A DNA stretch of 64,000 nt from Pseudomonadota bacterium (lineage in GTDB: Bacteria > Pseudomonadota > Gammaproteobacteria > Steroidobacterales > Steroidobacteraceae): contig JANXZZ010000037.1 in assembly GCA_025355245.1 (NCBI GenBank), positions 1 through 64,000 on the forward strand. Direction: 5' to 3'. This document shows, piece by piece, positions 18,865 to 26,668 of this stretch. The notes below the pieces were generated by a model that saw only the letters and a list, made by a program, of their open reading frames with translations, had not been told where the DNA came from and did not search any database. The translations under genes and the position numbers were made by a program. Position 1 is the stretch's first letter, and each line of letters opens with the position of its first letter.

Positions 18865-19817
18865 GCAGTGGTCCCGGCAGTCAGCCGGGCGCGAAACCGC
18901 AGGTAGTCACGTGCCACCGTGCGGGGTCGCTCCACCATCGGTAGGTGCCCGACCTTTGGCATCACGATGACTTCGCTCGTGCGAATGCGGCCGCCCAGGG
19001 CGGCGGCGGCGGACGCGCTCAGCACCAGGTCCTCGGCACCCCAGACGATCAGCGTTGGCGCCGCGATGGCGGGCAGCACGGGCTCGAGAAGCGGCGAGTC
19101 CTCGTCAACTTCCTTGAAGATTCGCGCATGGAGCGCGAAATCCGCAGCCGCGCGCCGGGAGAGTACGTGCCTTAGCGAGTGCGGCAGGGGCGTCGGCCGG
19201 TACGTCACGACTTTCAGAAGTGCGGCATAGGCATCGGTGGTTCTCACGAGAAGCGGGATCTCGCCGGTGTCCAGATAGCGCCGCATGAGGTCGGTGTCGA
19301 GGGCCGCCTTCGTGCCCGCGGGTCCGAGGAGCCAGAGGCTCCCGACCTCATCCGGATACGAAGCGGCGTACTGGGCCGCGATGAACCCGCCCATCGAGCT
19401 GCCGCCGAGATGCACCTTGGGGAGTCCGAGCCGTTGCACGAACTCCCGCAAGCGCGCCACCTGATCCTCGATGCGGTAGCGGGCGCCACGGTCGCGTGGC
19501 GCCGCCCCGAAGCCCGGCAGGTCGGGAACTATCAGCCGCAGGTGCTCGGTGAGATACGGCGCGACCAGGGAGAAATTATCCTTGTCGGCGCCGAAGCCGT
19601 GCAGAAGCAGGAGCGGCGCGCCGCTCCCGCCCTCGAGATAGGGGAGGGCCGTGCCGCCGAACTCCATGCGCCGCTCGACCAGCCTCGCGCGGCGCCGACC
19701 GAGCGCGATCCACAGCCGCGCCGCCGGTTCCGGGCACATGAAATCGAAGGCGCCGAGCGCAAGCGCCGCAGCCACCAGGAACTGCGCGATGCTCACCAGC
19801 AGGATTGTCACCGCCAT
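18861..19817 (-). CDS. Alpha/beta hydrolase with N-terminal membrane anchor
   Basis: 318 residues from ATG 19817. A hydrophobic N-terminal helix (MAVTILLVSIAQFLVAAALA) is followed by a standard hydrolase fold: LLLLHGFGADKDNF (oxyanion region), GGSSMGGFIA carrying the nucleophile Ser, VWGAEDLVLS with the acidic residue, and KVGHLPMVERP with the catalytic His. The family includes meta-cleavage hydrolases and ester hydrolases. It lies 28 bases after the stop of the Baeyer-Villiger-type monooxygenase gene, so hydrolysis of the ester or lactone made by that enzyme is the natural inference. A longer frame reaches 19943 but would overlap the monooxygenase gene and lacks a ribosome site. Confidence 0.87.
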   Translation of the reverse strand: MAVTILLVSIAQFLVAAALALGAFDFMCPEPAARLWIALGRRRARLVERRMEFGGTALPYLEGGSGAPLLLLHGFGADKDNFSLVAPYLTEHLRLIVPDLPGFGAAPRDRGARYRIEDQVARLREFVQRLGLPKVHLGGSSMGGFIAAQYAASYPDEVGSLWLLGPAGTKAALDTDLMRRYLDTGEIPLLVRTTDAYAALLKVVTYRPTPLPHSLRHVLSRRAAADFALHARIFKEVDEDSPLLEPVLPAIAAPTLIVWGAEDLVLSASAAAALGGRIRTSEVIVMPKVGHLPMVERPRTVARDYLRFRARLTAGTTA

Positions 19818-19845
19818 TGCACTCCGGGCGTCCGTCGATGGCACA

Positions 19846-21309
19846 TCAGGCGGGCTCGCGCGGGGAGAAGCGGAAGTCACGGAAATCGGGTCGGCGCATC
19901 TCGAGCAGATAGCGCGTGCTGTGTCCGGGATAGATCGCGACAATCTTGCCGGCCGCCGTCTTGTACCAGCTGCCGCAGGCCGGGGAGGCCCAGACAGTGC
20001 GTGCTAGCCGCGCCTGCAGGTCGTGGTTGTGGCGTCGTACCACGTCCGCGCGTACTTCCAGGCTCGACTGCCCCTGCCGCCCGAGCTCCTGGATGCACTT
20101 GAGCGTGTAGGCCGCCTGCGCCTCGATGAAAATAAGTGCCGACGTGTGTCCGGTCGCCGTGTTGGGACCGAGCAGCAGGAAGAGGTTCGGAAACCCCGGC
20201 ACCGCGGTCCCGCGGTAGGCTTCGGGGCCGCCGCGGGCGGCATTGGCAAGCGCCAGTCCGCCGAGGCCGTGGATGGGAAGGCCGGGCAGCAGCTCGAGTG
20301 TGTCGAATCCCGTGGCGCAGACGATCGCATCGACCGCGTGCAGCTTGCCGTCCGCTGCCACGATGCCGTCGGAGGTGAACGCGCCTGCGGCGCCGTCGAT
20401 GATTTCGACGTTGGGCCTGCATAGCGCGGGATAGTAATTGCTGGAGATCAGCACGCGCTTGCATCCCATCGGGTAGCGCGGCCTCAGGAGCTGGCGCAGC
20501 GCGGGGTCACGCACCTGCGCGCGGCGGTGCGAGTCGGCGAGGGCGACCATCCCGCGATGCACGAGCCCGCGGCCGCCGAAGGCAAGGTAGCGGATGTCGT
20601 GTGCCCAGTAGTGCCACCAGCGATTGAGGGTCGCGAGCGGCTTGAACTTGAGGACCGTCTTTTCGATGCGCCGGTAGGCGCGGTCGGGGCGTGGCAGGAT
20701 CCACGAGGGTGTGCGCTGGAAGATCGTCAGGCGCGCGGCGGATTCCGCAAGTGGCGGCGTGATCTGAATCGCGCTCGCCGCGCTGCCAATGAGCGCGACG
20801 CGCTTCCCGTCGAAGTCATACGCCGGATTCCACCGCGCCGAGTGCATGACCTCGCCCTTGAATGCCTCGATGCCGGGTGGCATTCGCGGTGTGTTGAGCG
20901 GCCCGACGCTGCAGACAAAGATCCGTGGACTCAGCGATGACCCGGTTGAAGTCGTGAGCTGCCAGCGCGACTCGTCGGCCGCATAGCGCGCCGCGGTCAC
21001 GGCGGTATCGAGCCGCAAATGGCGACGCAGGCCGTACTTGTCCACGCAATGCTCGACGTAGGACTGGATCTCGCGACTCGGCGCGAATACGCGCGACCAG
21101 TCCGCCTTCGGCTGGAACGAGAAGCTGTACAGGTGCGAACGGACGTCGCACTGGGCACCCGGGTAAATGTTGTCCCACCACGTCCCGCCAACGGCGGGAG
21201 AGCGCTCGACGATCAGGAACGAATCGATTCCGGCGCGCTTGAGCATGATGCCCATGCAGATGCCGGACATACCGGCGCCGAGAATGACGACGGTCGGCGA
21301 GTCACTCAT
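19846..21309 (-). CDS. Flavin-containing monooxygenase, Baeyer-Villiger type
   Basis: 487 residues with FAD site GAGMSGICMG at the N-terminus, the motif GGTWWDNIYPGAQCD typical of class B monooxygenases, the fingerprint FKGEVMHSARWNP near residues 148-160 (FxGxxxH...W form of Baeyer-Villiger enzymes), a second Rossmann motif GSAASAIQ for NADPH, and CATGFD near residue 335. Such enzymes insert oxygen into ketones with NADPH and O2, producing esters or lactones. Upstream in the operon is an acyl-CoA ligase, downstream an esterase-like hydrolase. The substrate (steroid, cyclic or long-chain ketone) is unknown. Confidence 0.9.
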   Translation of the reverse strand: MSDSPTVVILGAGMSGICMGIMLKRAGIDSFLIVERSPAVGGTWWDNIYPGAQCDVRSHLYSFSFQPKADWSRVFAPSREIQSYVEHCVDKYGLRRHLRLDTAVTAARYAADESRWQLTTSTGSSLSPRIFVCSVGPLNTPRMPPGIEAFKGEVMHSARWNPAYDFDGKRVALIGSAASAIQITPPLAESAARLTIFQRTPSWILPRPDRAYRRIEKTVLKFKPLATLNRWWHYWAHDIRYLAFGGRGLVHRGMVALADSHRRAQVRDPALRQLLRPRYPMGCKRVLISSNYYPALCRPNVEIIDGAAGAFTSDGIVAADGKLHAVDAIVCATGFDTLELLPGLPIHGLGGLALANAARGGPEAYRGTAVPGFPNLFLLLGPNTATGHTSALIFIEAQAAYTLKCIQELGRQGQSSLEVRADVVRRHNHDLQARLARTVWASPACGSWYKTAAGKIVAIYPGHSTRYLLEMRRPDFRDFRFSPREPA

Positions 21310-21385
21310 TGCGAACCGTGACGGCAGCGGCTCCCGCGGGACTTCGGCAGCACGAATTGCGCGAACCGGGATGGGGATATTTCAA

Positions 21386-22885
21386 CTAGCGAACCTCAAA
21401 CGTTGCCGCGAAGCGCTCGCGAAGGTCCGCCTTCTGCACCTTGCCCATCGCATTGCGCGGCAATTCGTCGAGGAAGAACAGCGCCTTCGGCAGCTTGAAG
21501 TTTGCGAGCTGCCGGCGCGCGCCGGCGAGTAGTACGTCCGCTGCGGGCGGCGCCGAGCCACACGTCGCGCTGATGACCGCGACGACCGCCTCGCCGAAGT
21601 CAGGGTGTGGGAGCCCAATCACCGCGCTCTCCGCCACACCCGGGAGCGCGTCAAGCACGAGCTCGATCTCGCGCGGATACACGTTGAGTCCGCCGGTGAT
21701 GATGAGATCTTTGGCGCGACCCACGATATGGACGTAGCCGTCGTCGTCCACTTGACCGACGTCACCGGTCATGAAGTAGCCGTTTTCCCTGAATCCGGTC
21801 GCGGCACGATCGGGACGCCGCCAGTATCCGCTGCAGACATGATCGCCCCGCACCTCGATCCCACCTGCCGTGCCGGAAATGACCGGTTCGCCGCGCTCAT
21901 CCGCGATCCGGAAGTCGACGCCCGGCAATGGGCGGCCGACCGAACCTGGACGACGGGGGCCGTCGACGGGGTTTGAGCAGACGATGCCGCATTCTGACAT
22001 CCCGTAGCGTTCGACTATCCGCTGTCCCGTCGCGCGCTCGAAGCCTGCGAAAGTCTGCGGGAGGAGGGGAGCCGATCCCGCGATGAAAAGGCGCACCGTG
22101 CGGACCGACTCGCGGCTGAGGACCCCGCTCGCCAGGAGCCGCGTGTAGTGGGTTGGCACGCCCATGAACAGCGTCGCGCCCGCCAACGCCTCGACGACGG
22201 CCGCGGGCTCGAAGCGACGCAGCCAGCGGACGCGACCGCCCGCCAATAGCATCGTATTGAATGCGACGAAGAGCCCGTGGATATGAAAGAGCGGCAGCGC
22301 GTGAACGAGCACGTCCGTGGCGTCGATTTTCCAGACATGAATGAGGGCGAGCGCATTCGCGAGCAGGTTGCGGTGGCTCAAGAGCGCACCCTTCGAGCGC
22401 CCGGTCGTTCCCGAGGTGTAGATGATCACCGCGGGATCGTCGCCGCGAAACGTCGCGGCGGGCGCCGGAGTATGGGTACCGGCCAACGCGGCCGCCAGCG
22501 ATCCGTCGCCCTCCGCATCGAGCGTGAACAGCCGCGCGCCGACCCCGGCGGCAAGGGGCGAGCGGGCGATCGCGTGAGCGGGGTCGCAGACGTAGAGCGC
22601 GGGCTGCGAATCCCCCAGAAAATATCCGACTTCTTCGACGCCATAGGCCGGATTGAGCGGCACGAAAACGGCACCGACGCGCAACGTCGCGAGATAAAGG
22701 AGCGCCTGCGACAGCGACTTCTCGGTCTGCACGGCGACTCGTTCGCCTTTGACGATGCCGAGCGCGGTGAGCCCCGCTGCCATTCGCTCGACCTCGGCGA
22801 GCAGCTGTGCCGCCGTGAGCGTATTCGTGGCATCGGTGATCACGACCTGGTCGGCGCGCGCCGCCAGCGCGGCGCCGATGGCCAC
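21386..22885 (-). CDS. Acyl-CoA synthetase (AMP-binding family, malonyl-CoA synthetase-like)
   Basis: 499 residues from GTG 22885, complete for the ANL superfamily: P-loop YTSGTTGRSKGAL, YGMSEC (A5), TGDVGQVDDDGYVHIVGRAKD (core A7/A8 text, hinge Asp/Lys), and NAMGKVQK with the catalytic C-terminal Lys. The architecture and length resemble MatB or medium-chain acid ligases. It activates a carboxylic acid to its CoA thioester using ATP. In this operon it probably activates the acid released by the hydrolase. The frame is open to 22996, but that overlaps the upstream HD gene; the start is placed before the first conserved helix, with only a weak ribosome site. Confidence 0.9.
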   Translation of the reverse strand: MAIGAALAARADQVVITDATNTLTAAQLLAEVERMAAGLTALGIVKGERVAVQTEKSLSQALLYLATLRVGAVFVPLNPAYGVEEVGYFLGDSQPALYVCDPAHAIARSPLAAGVGARLFTLDAEGDGSLAAALAGTHTPAPAATFRGDDPAVIIYTSGTTGRSKGALLSHRNLLANALALIHVWKIDATDVLVHALPLFHIHGLFVAFNTMLLAGGRVRWLRRFEPAAVVEALAGATLFMGVPTHYTRLLASGVLSRESVRTVRLFIAGSAPLLPQTFAGFERATGQRIVERYGMSECGIVCSNPVDGPRRPGSVGRPLPGVDFRIADERGEPVISGTAGGIEVRGDHVCSGYWRRPDRAATGFRENGYFMTGDVGQVDDDGYVHIVGRAKDLIITGGLNVYPREIELVLDALPGVAESAVIGLPHPDFGEAVVAVISATCGSAPPAADVLLAGARRQLANFKLPKALFFLDELPRNAMGKVQKADLRERFAATFEVR

Positions 22886-22916
22886 GATGAGGTTGCCACC
22901 GGGCGGCCGTTCCGCG

Positions 22917-23618
22917 CTAGAGAGACTTGAGATCGTCGGACTCCCGGCGCAGGTCCTTGAGGAACGTGGCGAGCTCCGCTTGCCGCGCCGGCACAAGTGC
23001 CCGGCCAGCCAGGGAAATCACGCGGCTGGGGACCTTCGCGAGATTGTCCGCGAGCATGGCGACGGCCTTGGGTCCGTCCGGGGCCCCGCCGTTGGGATCG
23101 ACAAGCGCGATGACGCGCGCAATGCCGATCGCGCCGAGCCAGTCGAGGGCATCCGCGTCGTGCAGGTAGATGGCTTCGGGTCCGACCGGCTCGCGGCTGA
23201 ACATGTGGGTGCGAATCGCCGCGCGTACCGCCTCGATCTTGACCATCGGGAATCCCGTGTCCTTCAGGATCGTGTCGACGATCCGCGCGCCCTCGTCGGC
23301 GTGATCAAGGTGCTCGTTCTCCCACGGGGCAAACGCTGCGACGTCGTGAAGGTACGACGCGGCATAGAGCACGTCGTCGTCCAGCGTCGCGTGATCCGCA
23401 GCCGCGAGCTCGCGTGCGAGCGCATAGTCGCGCCGCGAGTGCGAATATCCCCACGCGGGCTGGTGAAAATGCTGCTGCGCGAATGCACGCACCTTTTCGC
23501 GCCACACGGGCGTCGCCGGGGCACTCGACGTGGCGGCAAGCGTGGCCGTGACCGCCACCAGAATTCCGCCCAGCAGGCACGCGGCCTGTACTCGGATCGG
23601 GGAAGTCTCTCTTGCCAT
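22917..23618 (-). CDS. HD-domain phosphohydrolase-like protein with N-terminal signal/anchor
   Basis: 233 residues from ATG 23618 (GAGGGG seven bases upstream). An N-terminal hydrophobic stretch (residues ~11-30, ending near SSAPA) suggests export or anchoring. The HD core is visible: HSRRDYALARELA, ASYLHDVAAF with the paired His-Asp, EGARIVDTIL, and LHDADALDWLG. It resembles small metal-dependent HD hydrolases of the YfbR/ predicted nucleotide-hydrolase type, but an exported one is unusual. It is the first gene of the minus-strand operon with the acyl-CoA ligase 31 bases downstream. The substrate is unknown. Confidence 0.8.
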   Translation of the reverse strand: MARETSPIRVQAACLLGGILVAVTATLAATSSAPATPVWREKVRAFAQQHFHQPAWGYSHSRRDYALARELAAADHATLDDDVLYAASYLHDVAAFAPWENEHLDHADEGARIVDTILKDTGFPMVKIEAVRAAIRTHMFSREPVGPEAIYLHDADALDWLGAIGIARVIALVDPNGGAPDGPKAVAMLADNLAKVPSRVISLAGRALVPARQAELATFLKDLRRESDDLKSL

Positions 23619-23787
23619 GTCGCGGCCCCTCGGCCCCGCCTGGGCCTTGTTGTGTGCAGTCGTCCAAGGATAGCGCGGCATCGCGTCGCGCCGCGACCGG
23701 AGTCAAGAGCCGGGAGGCCCGCGATCGCAATTGGCTGGCTATACTGGCCCGTTCCACCCATTCGCCGCCCGACCGCCGGAGTGACTC

Positions 23788-24459
23788 ATGGTTACGGTGC
23801 ACCACCTCAACAATTCGCGCTCGCAGCGCGTCCTGTGGCTACTCGAGGAACTTGGCGTCCCGTACGACATCAAGCACTACCAGCGGAATCCCGAGACGAT
23901 GCGGGCGCCGCCTGAATTGACGGCGGTGCATCCGCTCGGACGCTCGCCGGTCGTGACCGACGGGGCCATCGTCATCGCGGAGACCGGCGCAGTCATCGAG
24001 TACCTGCTCGAGACCTACGGGAACGGCCGGCTCCGGCCGCCGGCGGGATCGCCCGAAGCGCGGCGCTTTACCTACTGGCTGCACTTCGCGGAAGGCTCGG
24101 AGATGACCCCGCTGCTGATGCGGCTGGTGTTCGACCGACTCGCAGCATCGCCAATGCCGTTCTTCGTGCGGCCGGTCGCGAAGCGGATCACGAAGAAGGT
24201 CCGCGCCTCCTTTATCGATCCGCAGATCACCGCGCACCTCGATTTCATTGAAGCGGAGCTTCGCCGCTCCGAATGGTTCGCGGGAGATGCCTTCAGCGCC
24301 GCCGACATCCAGATGAGCTTCCCGGTCGAGGTGAGCGCGATGCGGGCGGGCTTGGGAGCGGGGCGGCCGAAGCTGAAGGCCTTTCTCGATCGCGTCCACG
24401 CGCGGCCCGCCTACGTTCGCGCGCTGGAGCGGGGTGGACCGTACCTCTATGCGAAGTGA
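23788..24459 (+). CDS. Glutathione S-transferase
   Basis: 223 residues with an N-terminal thioredoxin-like domain (VHHLNNSRSQRVLWLLEEL; Ser in the SRSQR position is the usual thiol-activating residue of this bacterial class), the cis-Pro region HPLGRSPVV, the glutathione contact ETGAVIEYLL, and an all-helical C-terminal domain with AADIQMSFPVE (N-capping/hydrophobic staple Asp). It starts at ATG 23788 after CGGAG and is divergent from the HD operon. It overlaps slightly with, or directly precedes, the amidohydrolase gene, which suggests cotranscription. Confidence 0.92.
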   Translation: MVTVHHLNNSRSQRVLWLLEELGVPYDIKHYQRNPETMRAPPELTAVHPLGRSPVVTDGAIVIAETGAVIEYLLETYGNGRLRPPAGSPEARRFTYWLHFAEGSEMTPLLMRLVFDRLAASPMPFFVRPVAKRITKKVRASFIDPQITAHLDFIEAELRRSEWFAGDAFSAADIQMSFPVEVSAMRAGLGAGRPKLKAFLDRVHARPAYVRALERGGPYLYAK

Positions 24460-24502
24460 TCTGCAGGCCTTTGCTGGCCCCGTTGGCAGGAGGGAGAGAG
24501 GA

Positions 24503-26539
24503 GTGCGAGCGGTAGCTGCCGGGAAAGTACTGCTGCGTGCGGGAGTCGCGTTGGCAGCGGCTTTTGCGACCGACTCGATTGCTGCCCCCGCAGCGGATCT
24601 AGTAGTCAGCGATGCACGGATCTACACCGCCGATCGTGCGCACTCGATGGCCGAGGCGCTGGCTGTGAAGGACGGCCGCCTCGTCTACGTCGGCACCACC
24701 GCGGGCGCACTCGCGCTCGCCGGTCCCGGGACGCGCATTGAAGATGCGCACGGCCAGCTGATTCTGCCCGCGCTCGTCGACTCGCACATTCATCCGACCG
24801 ATATCCCGCAGTGGGACGTGTGCGATCTACACAATCGCCCGTACAGCCTGCCGGCGCTCGCCGAGTTCGTACGCGGCTGCATCAAGCGCTACCACACCGC
24901 CCCCGGCCAGTGGGTTAGCGTGCGGCAGTGGAACTACAGCGAAGGCAACCGTCCTGATGCCGCGCACCCTAACCTCCGCGCTGCGCTCGACGCCGCATCG
25001 ACCGAGCACCCGATTCATCTGCTGGGGAACGACGGGCACCACGGTGGTTTCAATAGCAAGGCGCTTGCGGGGGCGCGCAATGCTGCCGGGAAGGCTGTCG
25101 GACTGTCCGCGGCGACGTTGGTGACCGACTTCGCATCACAGCGAATCAACGTCGGCGTCGATGCCAATGGCGAGCCCGACGGCGGCATCAACGAGACGCT
25201 CCAGTATGCCCTCGACGGGCCCGGTGCATATGCCTCGGAGGTCGAAGACTTCGCGGCATTGATGCGTTCACCCGAACGCGTGACGGCGGCGCTCAATCGG
25301 GTGGGCATCACGGCGGTGCTCGACGCCGCCGTTGCGCCGCGGCTGCTGCCGTTCTACGACGCCCTGGCGCATTCGGAACACCCGAGCGTGCGCGCGGTGA
25401 TCGCGCAGTTCTACGACCCGGAGGAGTACCGCGGCGCCGACGGCCACATCGAGTGGCGACGCATGCTGGACCAGGCGGAGGCGACCCGCGCCCACTTCGC
25501 CGGCCAGCCCCTGTTTCGCGCAGACGTCGTGAAGCTGTTCGCCGATGGCGGCATCGAAGGTGATCCGCATGCGGTGCCGCCGACACCGCCTAACGGGGCG
25601 GTACTGCACCCGTTCCTGCAGCCGCTGTTCGGCCACGACGCTGCCGGTCGCGCGGCGGTGGTTGGCTACGTGGACACCGAGTCCGCCGAATGCGTCGCGG
25701 TCCGCGCCGACCCCATCGCCTACACCGTTGCGGTAACGATCGAGGCGTTCGTGCGCGCGCATGGTCACTACCCGAGCCAGTGCGCGGTGTCGGACGGCCA
25801 TCTTTATCACTCGCGCGAGGACATTCTGGAGTTCGTGAGGCAGTTTCACCTCGACGGCTTTGCGCTGCACATCCACGTGATTGGCGACCGTGCGGTCCGC
25901 ACCGCGCTCGACGCGCTCGAAGCCGCCCGTGTTGCAGGCGGTCCGGACCTGGGACGCGACGGTCTGGCGCATCTGCAACTTGCGAGCCCCGAGGACGTCG
26001 ACCGCATCGGCCGCGACCACGTCTACGTCGCATTCACCTACGCGTGGGCGTACATCGAGCCCTCCTACGACCTCATGGTCACGCCTTTCCTCGGCAAGGT
26101 CTCGGGTGGAACCAGCGCCGACCTGCATCCGGCCGGCAGCTACTACGACGCGAACGCGTATCCGGTGCGCGGCGTGCGCGACGCCGGGGGGATCGTGGTC
26201 GGCGGCTCCGATGCGCCGGTCGATACGCGCGATCCGCGGCCGTTCATCAACATGGCCAAGGCAGTGAGCCGGCATCTGCGCGGCGAGCCACCGCTCAACC
26301 CCTCGCAAAGCATTTCGATCCGCGATGCGATCGATTCCTACACGATCAGCGGAGCGCGATTTCTTGGGTGGGGCACCGAGACGGGTTCGCTCGAGTCAGG
26401 GAAATCTGCAGATTTCATCGTTCTCGACCGCGACATCGTGGCGCTCGGCGACCGCGGGCGGACGGTCGATATCGAAGGGACCCGGGTGCTCGAGACCTGG
26501 TTCATGGGTCGGCGCGTGTACGCGGAAAAGCGACACTGA
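24503..26539 (+). CDS. Exported amidohydrolase (YtcJ/Amidohydro_3 family)
   Basis: 678 residues from GTG 24503, chosen because AGGAGGGAG lies seven bases upstream and a signal peptide (residues ~5-32, LLRAGVALAAAFA) follows at once. The metal-site opening is DSHIHPTD; later His residues occur in LGNDGHHGGF and LHIHVIGDRAV, and the final Asp in VGGSDAPVDTRDP, all typical of YtcJ-like enzymes that hydrolyse amide or ester bonds. It is longer than the family norm (~540-570) because of an insertion around residues 380-440. It follows the GST by 43 bases. The substrate is unknown. Confidence 0.87.
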   Translation: MRAVAAGKVLLRAGVALAAAFATDSIAAPAADLVVSDARIYTADRAHSMAEALAVKDGRLVYVGTTAGALALAGPGTRIEDAHGQLILPALVDSHIHPTDIPQWDVCDLHNRPYSLPALAEFVRGCIKRYHTAPGQWVSVRQWNYSEGNRPDAAHPNLRAALDAASTEHPIHLLGNDGHHGGFNSKALAGARNAAGKAVGLSAATLVTDFASQRINVGVDANGEPDGGINETLQYALDGPGAYASEVEDFAALMRSPERVTAALNRVGITAVLDAAVAPRLLPFYDALAHSEHPSVRAVIAQFYDPEEYRGADGHIEWRRMLDQAEATRAHFAGQPLFRADVVKLFADGGIEGDPHAVPPTPPNGAVLHPFLQPLFGHDAAGRAAVVGYVDTESAECVAVRADPIAYTVAVTIEAFVRAHGHYPSQCAVSDGHLYHSREDILEFVRQFHLDGFALHIHVIGDRAVRTALDALEAARVAGGPDLGRDGLAHLQLASPEDVDRIGRDHVYVAFTYAWAYIEPSYDLMVTPFLGKVSGGTSADLHPAGSYYDANAYPVRGVRDAGGIVVGGSDAPVDTRDPRPFINMAKAVSRHLRGEPPLNPSQSISIRDAIDSYTISGARFLGWGTETGSLESGKSADFIVLDRDIVALGDRGRTVDIEGTRVLETWFMGRRVYAEKRH

Positions 26540-26668
26540 CAGCCGAGCTCTCCGGCGGCGGGGCCGCAAATTGATCGGCTGACTGACTCCGGGACGCGAC
26601 ATATTTCGGCCCCTGCCGGGCCCGGTCGGGCGGTGCGGACGCGCTAGACTAGCGGCGGGGGTATCGCG

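Noticed and set aside
25268..26308. 346-codon minus-strand frame within the amidohydrolase
   Set aside because: Antisense to conserved amidohydrolase motifs and lacking protein-like composition.
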